The notes beneath the pieces were generated by a model. The model ran no database searches and was not told the DNA's origin. It worked only from the letters and a program-made list of their open reading frames with translations. Shown one piece after another: positions 44,312 through 52,687 of a stretch of DNA of 64,000 nucleotides. Source of the DNA: an uncultured Flavobacteriaceae bacterium (GTDB taxonomy: Bacteria > Bacteroidota > Bacteroidia > Flavobacteriales > Flavobacteriaceae); contig CALDYU010000003.1 in NCBI GenBank assembly GCA_937944485.1, forward strand, positions 186,001-250,000. Direction: 5' to 3'. Numbering within the stretch: the first letter of the stretch is position 1; every line of letters starts with the position of its first letter. The position numbers were made by a program, and so were the translations under genes.

Positions 44312-44893
44312 TTAATTCGTTAAAACTATATTATTTTCATTTATGATCTTTCTTAAGTTAATCAAGGCATAGCGCATTCTACCTAAGGCAGTATTAATAC
44401 TAACCCCCGTATTTTCAGATATTTCTTTAAAACTCATATCCTTATATATACGCATTATAAGTACTTCGCGTTGATCTTTTGGCAACTCTTCAATTAGCCC
44501 AGTAAGGTCACAATCTATTTGGTCTTTGATTATTTGACTTTCTATATTTAGTTTTTCATCGCCCATCACAGAAAAAATATTGAAAACATCACCTCCTTTA
44601 TACATAGGCATCCTACGATTTTTTCTAAAATGATCAATGATTAAATTGTGTGCGATACGCATTACCCAAGGCAAAAATTTACCTTCTTCATTATAAGCAC
44701 CACGTCGCAACGTGCGAATAACTTTGATAAATGTATCTTGAAAAATATCTTCCGTAATCCCTCGGTCGTTTACCTTAGAATAAATAAAACTACTAATACG
44801 TTGATTGTGTCTTTCAATGAGTGCTTCTAGAGCTCTTTCATCTCCGTTAATGTAACGACTAATTAAGACGGGGTCATCAATTTTTACTTCCAT
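44312..44893 (-). CDS. ECF RNA polymerase sigma factor, copy B
   Basis: A 193-residue ECF sigma factor very similar to copy A over its whole length: the region 2 segments FIYSKV, GITEDIFQDTFIKVIRTLRR and PWVMRIAHNLIIDHFRKN, and the region 4 end SINTALGRMRYALINLRKI are nearly identical. The last residues (ENNIVLTN) match copy A exactly. It starts at MEVKIDDPVLI. The two sigma genes and their small partners form a tandem, same-strand duplication of about 1.2 kb per unit. Confidence 0.94.
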   Translation of the reverse strand: MEVKIDDPVLISRYINGDERALEALIERHNQRISSFIYSKVNDRGITEDIFQDTFIKVIRTLRRGAYNEEGKFLPWVMRIAHNLIIDHFRKNRRMPMYKGGDVFNIFSVMGDEKLNIESQIIKDQIDCDLTGLIEELPKDQREVLIMRIYKDMSFKEISENTGVSINTALGRMRYALINLRKIINENNIVLTN

Positions 44894-45091
44894 AACGATT
44901 ACTTTTTTTGGTTAAACTTAGGAACCTTTTCAATGCGAAAAGGCTTTGTGGGTAATTCATCCAATTGTAAAAAAGTAATGTTTCGTTATAAGCAATTGAT
45001 TTTTAAGTGAGACCAAATATATATAAAATAATATGGTTCGAAAAATAAAATAGATAATCTACATACTTTTCTTAAACCCTTTAATAGGATG

Positions 45092-45123
45092 TTGGCAATT
45101 GAAAATCACATATCGTATCTTTG
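45092..45123 (+). promoter_or_regulatory. Bacteroidota promoter for uvrA
   Basis: TTG at 45092-45094 and TATCTTTG at 45116-45123 (TAnnTTTG) are 21 bases apart, a good match to the Bacteroidota -33/-7 pattern. Transcription would start around 45128-45131, which places the ATG at 45099 outside the mRNA and decides the uvrA start. Confidence 0.65.
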
Positions 45124-45131
45124 CAGACCTC

Positions 45132-47921
45132 ATGAAAAATATGCAAAATTTACAAGATGTAAATCCTAAAGAAAATATCATTATTAAGGGGGCAAAACTG
45201 CATAATCTTAAGAATATCGATGTTGTCATTCCAAGAAATAAACTGGTTGTCATTACGGGATTATCGGGTTCAGGAAAATCAAGTTTGGCCTTTGATACCT
45301 TATATGCAGAAGGGCAACGTAGGTATGTAGAAAGTCTCTCATCTTATGCTAGGCAATTTCTTGGCAAATTAGACAAGCCTAAAGTAGATTATATCAAAGG
45401 TATCGCCCCTGCCGTAGCTATTGAACAAAAAGTAAATTCTACGAATCCTAGATCAACCATAGGAACAACAACAGAAATCTATGATTATCTAAAGTTACTA
45501 TATGCCAGAATTGGGCAAACTATTTCGCCAATCTCAAGAAATGTGGTGAAAAAAAATACAGTTGCAGATGTCGTCGAATGCATTAAAGGTTATGAAGAAA
45601 AAACCAAACTCCTCTTACTCGCTCCCATACAGATTAAAGAAGATAGAGACACCTTAAAATCTTTACAGTTATTTTCAAAACAAGGTTATGCCAGAATTAA
45701 ATACAAGGGAGAGATATTACGTATAGATGCTGCGCCAAAAGAAATTGGCAAAAAATTCTTTTTGGTTATCGATAGAATTATCACGCAAAATGACGAAGAT
45801 TTCTACAATCGTCTAGCAAATGCCATTGACACGGCATATTTTGAAGGTAACGGAGCATGTATAGTAGAAGAACTTGATTCGAAAAAGCAAAGGCATTTTA
45901 GTAGTAAATTTGAACTAGACGGAATGTCTTTTTTAGAACCGAATGTACACCTATTTAGTTTTAATAATCCCTATGGTGCCTGCCCTAAGTGTGAAGGTTA
46001 TGGCGATGTAATTGGTATTGATGAAGATTTGGTAATTCCCAATACCGCCTTATCTATATATGAAAATGCAATTTTTGCATGGCGGGGAGAACGCATGGGT
46101 TCGTATCGCGATCAGCTAGTGAATTCGGCCTACAAATTTGATTTCCCTATTCATAAACCCTGGTTTGAACTGTCGGAAGAACAAAAACAATTAGTTTGGA
46201 ACGGAAACGATCATTTTACAGGTATTCATGATTTTTTTACACAACTTGAGGAGAAAAGTTATAAAATTCAAAATCGTGTCATGTTATCAAGATACCGGGG
46301 TAAAACACGTTGTAACATGTGCAAAGGTAAGCGCTTGCGACCTGAAACAGCGTTCATAAAAATCAACGGCAAGTCGATATCCGATTTAGTAGAATTACCC
46401 ATAGCCCAGCTTATTCCATTTTTTACAAAAATGAGTTTGAGTACGCATGATGCTACCATTGCTTCAAGATTACTCAAAGAAATACAAGCACGTTTATCTT
46501 TTTTAGATAAAGTGGGTCTTAATTACTTAACATTAAATAGAAAGTCGAACTCTCTTTCTGGCGGAGAAAGTCAACGAATTAATTTAGCCACCTCACTTGG
46601 CAGTAGTTTGGTAGGTTCTATGTATATTTTAGACGAGCCGAGTATAGGCTTACATCCTAAAGACACCGAAAATCTCATCGATGTTTTAAAATCGCTTCGC
46701 GATTTAGGTAATACTGTTATTGTGGTTGAACATGATGAAGATATTATGAAAGCGGCAGACGAAGTAATTGATATTGGCCCAGAAGCAGGCACTCATGGAG
46801 GAGAAGTTGTTGCCCATGGCACTTTAGAAGAGGTCTTACTTACAGAATCGTTAACTGCAAGCTACCTGAATGGGAATGAACAAATTACTACACCTGATCA
46901 TCGCAGAACTTCAAATAGTTTCATAAAAATTATTGGAGCCCGTGAACATAATTTAAAAAATATAGATGTCACTTTTCCACTGAATATGCTTACGATAGTA
47001 ACTGGCGTTTCTGGAAGTGGCAAAAGTACTTTAGTTAAAAAACTCCTCTACCCTATTATTTTAAAGGAAGTTGGTGGTTATGGACAAAAAGCAGGGCACT
47101 ATACTTCTTTTGAAGGGAATTACAAGGATATTAAGCATGTGGAATTTGTAGATCAAAACCCGATTGGGAGGTCTTCAAGATCGAACCCCGTTACCTACAT
47201 TAAAGCTTACGATGATATTCGCAATCTTTTCGCTTCACAAAAGCTGAGCAAGATAAGGGCTTATCAAGCCAAACATTTTTCATTTAACGTAGATGGAGGT
47301 CGTTGTGAAAAATGTAAGGGAGAAGGAACAATTACTGTAGAAATGCAGTTTATGGCCGATGTTCATTTAGAATGTGACACTTGTGGCGGCAAACGCTTTA
47401 AAAAAGAAGTACTTGAAGTCAAATTTGAAGAAGCCAATATTGACGACGTATTGAATATGACCATTGATAGCGCCATTTCATTCTTTGAAACGCATCAGCA
47501 AACGCGACTGGTTTCTAAACTCAAACCATTGCAAGATGTTGGACTCGGCTATGTGACCTTAGGCCAATCGTCATCAACACTTTCTGGTGGGGAAGCCCAG
47601 CGCATTAAACTGGCTTCGTTTTTAGTTAAAGGAAGTTCAAAAGATAAGGCACTCTTTATATTTGATGAACCGACAACTGGACTGCATTTTCATGATATCA
47701 AAAAATTACTAAAATCATTCGAAGCCCTAATATTACGGGGGCATTCTATTATTGTTATAGAGCACAATATCGAACTTATTAAATGTGCAGATTATATTAT
47801 TGATTTAGGTCCTGAAGGTGGTGAGCATGGTGGGCAGCTATTGGCGCAAGGCACTCCTGAAGAAATCATTAACAGCAAAACATCACATACCGCTCATTAT
47901 CTAAGAGAAAAACTGCAATAA
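45132..47921 (+). CDS. uvrA: Excinuclease ABC subunit A (UvrA)
   Basis: Damage-recognition ATPase of nucleotide excision repair. Both ABC modules are complete: Walker [10 protein letters not shown] and GVSGSGKST, signatures LSGGESQRI and [28 protein letters not shown] marks the second module, and the UvrB-binding and insertion domains are present. The first zinc module is partial: [12 protein letters not shown] stands where a CxxC pair is usual, while CPKC remains; the CxxC pairs of the other zinc modules (CNMC, CEKC, CDTC) are kept. The start chosen is the first ATG after the promoter; 45141 is also possible. Confidence 0.96.
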   Translation: MKNMQNLQDVNPKENIIIKGAKLHNLKNIDVVIPRNKLVVITGLSGSGKSSLAFDTLYAEGQRRYVESLSSYARQFLGKLDKPKVDYIKGIAPAVAIEQKVNSTNPRSTIGTTTEIYDYLKLLYARIGQTISPISRNVVKKNTVADVVECIKGYEEKTKLLLLAPIQIKEDRDTLKSLQLFSKQGYARIKYKGEILRIDAAPKEIGKKFFLVIDRIITQNDEDFYNRLANAIDTAYFEGNGACIVEELDSKKQRHFSSKFELDGMSFLEPNVHLFSFNNPYGACPKCEGYGDVIGIDEDLVIPNTALSIYENAIFAWRGERMGSYRDQLVNSAYKFDFPIHKPWFELSEEQKQLVWNGNDHFTGIHDFFTQLEEKSYKIQNRVMLSRYRGKTRCNMCKGKRLRPETAFIKINGKSISDLVELPIAQLIPFFTKMSLSTHDATIASRLLKEIQARLSFLDKVGLNYLTLNRKSNSLSGGESQRINLATSLGSSLVGSMYILDEPSIGLHPKDTENLIDVLKSLRDLGNTVIVVEHDEDIMKAADEVIDIGPEAGTHGGEVVAHGTLEEVLLTESLTASYLNGNEQITTPDHRRTSNSFIKIIGAREHNLKNIDVTFPLNMLTIVTGVSGSGKSTLVKKLLYPIILKEVGGYGQKAGHYTSFEGNYKDIKHVEFVDQNPIGRSSRSNPVTYIKAYDDIRNLFASQKLSKIRAYQAKHFSFNVDGGRCEKCKGEGTITVEMQFMADVHLECDTCGGKRFKKEVLEVKFEEANIDDVLNMTIDSAISFFETHQQTRLVSKLKPLQDVGLGYVTLGQSSSTLSGGEAQRIKLASFLVKGSSKDKALFIFDEPTTGLHFHDIKKLLKSFEALILRGHSIIVIEHNIELIKCADYIIDLGPEGGEHGGQLLAQGTPEEIINSKTSHTAHYLREKLQ

Positions 47922-48045
47922 CCTTTCCAAAATACTACTTCATACTTTTTTTGCTTTAGTCCTCTTAAGACTAGTACACCAAAAACAAATGCAATAGTAA
48001 ATTATAAAGTGTTATCTACCAGCTAGTTACAAATTAATAAAATTC

Positions 48046-48062
48046 TTGGCACGCTGTTTGGT
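48046..48062 (+). promoter_or_regulatory. Sigma-54-like promoter site
   Basis: TTGGCACGCTGTTTGGT resembles the -24/-12 consensus TTGGCACG-N4-TTGCW with correct ten-base spacing between the GG and the -12 dinucleotide, but the latter is GG instead of GC. It lies 72 bases upstream of the ATG at 48134. Confidence 0.4.
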
Positions 48063-48133
48063 ATCTACTTATCGAATGCGAATATTTCCATTCAAAACTC
48101 CTCTGTCTTTAGACAGACTTAAAACCTTATATC

Positions 48134-49327
48134 ATGAGAAAATTAATACTGATATTAGCAGCTCTAGTTATAGGCACCACTGGTGTCATCGCTAGCACCA
48201 CTTATGATAAGGTTGCAAAACGCAATGCTTATCAATACGACAGATCATTTATTTTTGTTGAAAATGGCATTACGTTTTCAGTATATCCTGATGGGGAATT
48301 TGATTTTTACGTTAATAATAGAATCGGAAATCGCAGACGGGATATAACATTCAATTCTGGATTTGACTATAGCCCTTACGCGCAATACGACGATTACGGA
48401 GCGGTTATTCAAGTAGAAAATGTACCGATCTTTTATGATTATTTTGGACGTGTTTCTCAAATTGGTGATATCAACATAAACTATCGTAATCGTAGAGTAT
48501 ACAGCGTAGGAAATATGTTTGTGTATTACAATACTAACGGATTTTATGACTATCATACAGGATACATAAATAGGTATAATAGACACTATGTCTACAGACC
48601 ATTTCACAGGTTCTTTGTAAGGCCATCTTTAGATTTATGTTTGGTCTTTGGAAGACCTTATAGAAGGTACTACAACCCCATTCGCTATACCTATTATAAC
48701 CCATATAGATATAATAGAAGATATGCTTACGCTAAATTAGGTCGTGAACACAGATACAATAACGTACGCAAAGAAAGGTCTACCATTTACAGAAATGATA
48801 GAAGAGTAGCGGTCCGCGATAATGCTAGACGCAGCAATCGAACGGTAACACGAAATGATGCTGTTAACAGGTCAAAAAGAAATGCAGCAAGAAATACCTT
48901 TAATGGTACAAACCGTTCTCGTTCTACAGTAAACAGGTCTGAAGGAAGAAATAAAACTGTACGCAGTAGCGCTTATCGTCGTGGCAATACGACCGCAAAC
49001 AGAACAACGGTGAAACGCTCTCCGCGAACAGCTACTGTGAAAAGAAGTACTAAAACAACGGTAAGAAAACCTGTTAGTCGTTCTAAAAATACGGTTGTAA
49101 AAAGTACAAATAGCAGAACACAGCGAGTAGTTTCGAAGCCTAGGCAAGGTACAAGAACTACTGCTACTAAGAATACGGCTTCAAGATCGGTAAAAAGAGC
49201 ACCGTCAAGAAGTTCAAGAAACACTGTCAATAGAAGTTCATCTTCTAGGTCTTCAAGAGCAACTACTGCACGTAGTTCAAGAAGTAATAGAAGTGCAAGT
49301 GCCTCAAGAAGTAGAGGTCGGCAATAA
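48134..49327 (+). CDS. Secreted protein with long Arg/Ser/Thr-rich tail
   Basis: A 397-residue exported protein with signal peptide MRKLILILAALVIGTTGVIA. The first half (about 30-195) is a Tyr/Asn/Arg-rich beta domain with segments such as FSVYPDGEFDFYVNNRIG and IGDININYRNRRVYSVGNM. From about residue 205 to the end it is a low-complexity tail of Arg, Ser, Thr, Asn and Lys (RSSSSRSSRATTARSSRSN) and must be strongly basic and disordered. I do not know its role; binding to nucleic acid, acidic polysaccharide or the cell surface is conceivable. It has its own sigma-54-like site and terminator. Confidence 0.75.
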   Translation: MRKLILILAALVIGTTGVIASTTYDKVAKRNAYQYDRSFIFVENGITFSVYPDGEFDFYVNNRIGNRRRDITFNSGFDYSPYAQYDDYGAVIQVENVPIFYDYFGRVSQIGDININYRNRRVYSVGNMFVYYNTNGFYDYHTGYINRYNRHYVYRPFHRFFVRPSLDLCLVFGRPYRRYYNPIRYTYYNPYRYNRRYAYAKLGREHRYNNVRKERSTIYRNDRRVAVRDNARRSNRTVTRNDAVNRSKRNAARNTFNGTNRSRSTVNRSEGRNKTVRSSAYRRGNTTANRTTVKRSPRTATVKRSTKTTVRKPVSRSKNTVVKSTNSRTQRVVSKPRQGTRTTATKNTASRSVKRAPSRSSRNTVNRSSSSRSSRATTARSSRSNRSASASRSRGRQ

Positions 49328-49354
49328 AGATCGTTTTTAGGTTGGTTAGTTGTT

Positions 49355-49391
49355 ACCTCCGTAGTAAATTCGTTTGCTACGGAGGTTTTTT
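49355..49391 (+). terminator. Terminator after the Arg/Ser-rich protein gene
   Basis: ACCTCCGTAG pairs perfectly with CTACGGAGGT around a twelve-base loop, followed by a run of T. Confidence 0.92.
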
Positions 49392-49423
49392 GTTAAATCA
49401 TATCTTCTTAGTGTCATTTAAAA

Positions 49424-49918
49424 TCACTCGATGCAATCAAGCATGTGAGATTCAATCCAACCGGTCACCCGCTTTCCGTTGTGGTCTAATGACACTAATT
49501 TCCATTTCCCTTTACATTTATTAATAGTAATGAGACCTGCCTCCCAATCATACAATTCTATTTTAAGAGCAGCCTTAATATCTCGCTCTTCATACAAGGT
49601 CAAATTTTGGATTTTTTGTTCATTTTTACTGTAAGCACCTATATATACTTCTTTTTTAACCCATCCTTTATAATTCTTGTGGTATTTTCCAAAAAACAAA
49701 TCAACGTAAAAAAAATCTTTGTTTTCTGCTAAAATAACTAGTGAAATATAATCATCATTCTGTGGGTCGTTCTTTACTGATTGAAAGATTTCGCCGTTAG
49801 GCATTGAATAAATATCAACTTTTTCAGTATGTCTCCAATGAACTACCGCTTCACATAAGTCAGTTTGAGCAAGACCAATAAAAGGAATATAAAGAAGCAG
49901 TAAACAGAGCCATTTCAT
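49424..49918 (-). CDS. Secreted SH3-like domain protein
   Basis: A 164-residue protein with signal peptide MKWLCLLLLYIPFIGLAQ. Two stretches look like bacterial SH3 barrels: VDIYSMPNGEIFQSVKNDP ... KGWVKKEVYIG, and a second ending GKRVTGWIESHMLDC. Such domains often bind cell-wall peptides. Three cysteines (in LCEAV, NKCKG and LDCIE) could form a disulfide. Family membership beyond this is not recognised. Single gene, with the flippase operon ending upstream. Confidence 0.65.
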   Translation of the reverse strand: MKWLCLLLLYIPFIGLAQTDLCEAVVHWRHTEKVDIYSMPNGEIFQSVKNDPQNDDYISLVILAENKDFFYVDLFFGKYHKNYKGWVKKEVYIGAYSKNEQKIQNLTLYEERDIKAALKIELYDWEAGLITINKCKGKWKLVSLDHNGKRVTGWIESHMLDCIE

Positions 49919-49961
49919 ACCTATAAGATAACACTTTGTATTTGGTTTACCGCAGACGGTT

Positions 49962-51416
49962 TTATTTCTTTAAAATTTTAGCGAGGAAGCCATTCACATC
50001 TTCCGAAATTTTAAATCGATAAACCAAGGTTGCGAAAATGAAACTCATTGCGATACTTTTTAGCATAATATTCGCAATAGGATGAAAACTCAGTTCTAAA
50101 AAATAAAAAGGAACGCCAACAAATAACAATAAAACAAAGGCTTTTAAGGTATTTACGGTAAATGGAATGATGCCAAACTTCATTTTCACATAAATCAGCT
50201 TTATCGAATTAAATAGAAAAAATGCCAAAAAGCTTGCCATTGCTGCCCCTTCAATACCATATTTCGGAATTAACCATAGATTCAAAACAATCATAAAAAA
50301 AGCTAATGCTAAACCCATAACAAGCACGGCTTTATAATAATCAGAAGTGTATAAAATAGCGGTGTTATTTCCTAAAAGAGCATCGTAGACTTTTATAAGC
50401 CCGATGATACAAACCACAGTAAAGCCGCCGCGATATGCTTCCGGAATTAATAAATATAAGGCCTCCACATTTAGTACTATGAGTAAAAACAAAAAACCAG
50501 AGGCTATAAACAATGTTAGTGAGCTTTTTTGATACAATCTTTTAAGTCCGGCATAATCCTTCTCATTCAGCAACTTGGCCGTCAATGGGCTGGTAATTTG
50601 TTGCATACTTCTCGAAGGCACGCCTATTGCAATACCCATATAGGCAGCAACTGTATAATAAGCCACATTTTTTAATTCAACCAACTGATTTAACATGACC
50701 TTATCGATCTCTAATAATACCACTGCTGCAGATCCACCAATAATAATTAGGGTAGTATAATTGAGAATATTTCTAATATTTTTAGGCCAATTAAAACTAA
50801 GCTTGGGCATTCTTAAAGAATAGGCATATAATTGCATTGTTAACATTCTTAAAATATAGAGGCCAACTAGAGCTTGTAGAAAAAAAGAAACATCTATGAC
50901 TTTATAATAAAGTAAAATCAATAAAATCATACTACCTATTCGAACAAAGATCTCCTTCATGAAATTACCAAAAACCGACTTCATATGCACGCGTGCCCAA
51001 GCATAAAAAATTTCGAAATAAGCTAACGATACGCCGATTAAAAATATATAAAGGATATAATCTCCTGCAATTTTATTTTCTTTTGATAAAAATTCGGTGA
51101 TGCTATCGTAGCACAAATAAGTAGCAAAACCGAAAATGAGTATCATAAAAAAAGGTAAGAGAAGCATTAGTGTTAGAAAACTATCAATATCTTTTTCTTT
51201 AGTGAAACTGCTGAAAAATTTCACTATAGCGTTATTGGCCCCAAAAGCGAATATAGGCATCAAAATACCAGAAGTAGCTAGAATCACTCCTATCAATCCG
51301 AAGTATTCGGCACTCATGAATTTCGTATACAAAAAAAGATAGTTCAACGCCCCAACCGCAAAACCCGCATAGGTTATCAGAGTATTACTTAACGATTGTT
51401 TCAATACCACTCCCAT
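49962..51416 (-). CDS. Polysaccharide flippase (MOP/Wzx-type)
   Basis: A 484-residue membrane protein with about 14 segments, in the MOP exporter family that flips lipid-linked sugars across the inner membrane. The N-terminal TLITYAGFAVGALNYLFLY and the middle GSAAVVLLEIDKVMLNQLV are typical of Wzx/RfbX-like proteins. The frame is open from a TTG at 51419, but the ATG at 51416 overlaps the stop codon of the upstream glycosyltransferase (TGATG), indicating translational coupling. Confidence 0.88.
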   Translation of the reverse strand: MGVVLKQSLSNTLITYAGFAVGALNYLFLYTKFMSAEYFGLIGVILATSGILMPIFAFGANNAIVKFFSSFTKEKDIDSFLTLMLLLPFFMILIFGFATYLCYDSITEFLSKENKIAGDYILYIFLIGVSLAYFEIFYAWARVHMKSVFGNFMKEIFVRIGSMILLILLYYKVIDVSFFLQALVGLYILRMLTMQLYAYSLRMPKLSFNWPKNIRNILNYTTLIIIGGSAAVVLLEIDKVMLNQLVELKNVAYYTVAAYMGIAIGVPSRSMQQITSPLTAKLLNEKDYAGLKRLYQKSSLTLFIASGFLFLLIVLNVEALYLLIPEAYRGGFTVVCIIGLIKVYDALLGNNTAILYTSDYYKAVLVMGLALAFFMIVLNLWLIPKYGIEGAAMASFLAFFLFNSIKLIYVKMKFGIIPFTVNTLKAFVLLLFVGVPFYFLELSFHPIANIMLKSIAMSFIFATLVYRFKISEDVNGFLAKILKK

Positions 51417-52687
51417 CAAATAGTGTTTACTAATTTTCGCGTAAGTGCTCTTCTACTATATTGATTTATTGCTACTGAAGAAACTTTCAGCTGATTGTTT
51501 TGATATTGTTCAAACCAATTTAAAAGTACGTTTTTAAGTTGAAACTGCGATTGATAATCAAATATCGCTCCGGTTTTTGTAGCCGCAACCATAGCTGCAA
51601 CCTCCCATTCTAATGGACCAACACCGAGAATGGGTCGTTCTGCTGCCATATATTCAAAAAACTTACCTGGTATGATTCCTTTTGTTTCTTTGGTATCAAT
51701 TTCAGCAAGCAAAAGTACTTGTGATTGTTGTTGGTATTGCAGCGCTTTTTCGTGGGATACATAGCCAATAATATTAAGATAATCTGCTAAACCATTATCT
51801 TTTAATGTTGTAATAATATCATCACTTAACACACCTATAAACTGTAGCTGCAGAGCCGCTTTAAAGTCTTTGTTTTCATTGACAAGTTCTGACAATACTT
51901 TCCATAAGTTCTTAGGATTTCGCCCGGATAACATAGAACCTACATGTGAAATGGTAAATTTTTTATCTAAAGAAACTTTTGTCGTCACCATATGATCAAA
52001 ACCGTTTGTAATAACGGTTATAGGTTTTCGAGTAATGCCCTGAAACTCTCTTTTTGTTGTTTCACTCGTAACTACAATATGATCGGCTGTTCTTAATACT
52101 AATTGTTCTAATTCTTTGTGCCGACTTTTAGCCATACTTGTAAGCTTCAATTTAGCATGGTAGCCAATGGAAGTCCATGGGTCTCTAAAATCAGTAATCC
52201 ATTTAATTTTTTTAAAGGCTTTTAAGTGATACCCAATCAAATGAACACTATGCGGCGGACCGGTAGTGATTATAGTTTCAATCTGTTCTTTTTCAATAAT
52301 ATCATAGAGAAATTTCACAGATGGACGAACCCAGAATTTACGGGCGTCTGGAATAAAGAAGTTACCCCGTACCCATAATAACACCTTTTCTAAAAAAGAT
52401 TGATTTTTAGATTGAATGATTCCAGAACTTATTCGCTTTGTTTTTTTTCTAGAAAATATACCTGACAATCGATAGGGCTCGAAAATAGGATGTTTGTAAA
52501 TTTTAATGTCATCGGGTATTTCGTCAGCAAAAGTTTCATCAATGATCGGATAGGTCGGATTTTCTGGGATATAGACCACTGGTTCAACATTAAAATCACG
52601 TAAGTACTTAACGAATTTAAGCCATCGTTGTACACCCGGACCCCCTGCTGGTGGCCAATAATACGTAATGACCAGTACTTTACGCAT
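51416..52687 (-). CDS. Family 4-type glycosyltransferase (GT-B)
   Basis: A 423-residue GT-B glycosyltransferase. The start RKVLVITYYWPPAGGPGVQR is a very common opening for this Bacteroidota group. WITDFRDPW and VTNGFDH are in the middle. GIIPGKFFEYMAAERPILGV is the donor-binding segment with the E-x7-E-like region. A longer frame from 52723 exists, but the ATG at 52687 overlaps the YfhO stop (TAATG) and gives the usual N terminus. It probably adds a sugar to the glycan handled by the downstream flippase. Confidence 0.88.
   Translation of the reverse strand: MRKVLVITYYWPPAGGPGVQRWLKFVKYLRDFNVEPVVYIPENPTYPIIDETFADEIPDDIKIYKHPIFEPYRLSGIFSRKKTKRISSGIIQSKNQSFLEKVLLWVRGNFFIPDARKFWVRPSVKFLYDIIEKEQIETIITTGPPHSVHLIGYHLKAFKKIKWITDFRDPWTSIGYHAKLKLTSMAKSRHKELEQLVLRTADHIVVTSETTKREFQGITRKPITVITNGFDHMVTTKVSLDKKFTISHVGSMLSGRNPKNLWKVLSELVNENKDFKAALQLQFIGVLSDDIITTLKDNGLADYLNIIGYVSHEKALQYQQQSQVLLLAEIDTKETKGIIPGKFFEYMAAERPILGVGPLEWEVAAMVAATKTGAIFDYQSQFQLKNVLLNWFEQYQNNQLKVSSVAINQYSRRALTRKLVNTI

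Noticed and set aside
48278..49230. Several minus-strand frames opposite the Arg/Ser-rich protein gene
   Set aside because: They arise from reverse reading of the repetitive Arg/Ser codons; the plus-strand signal peptide and terminator support the plus-strand gene.
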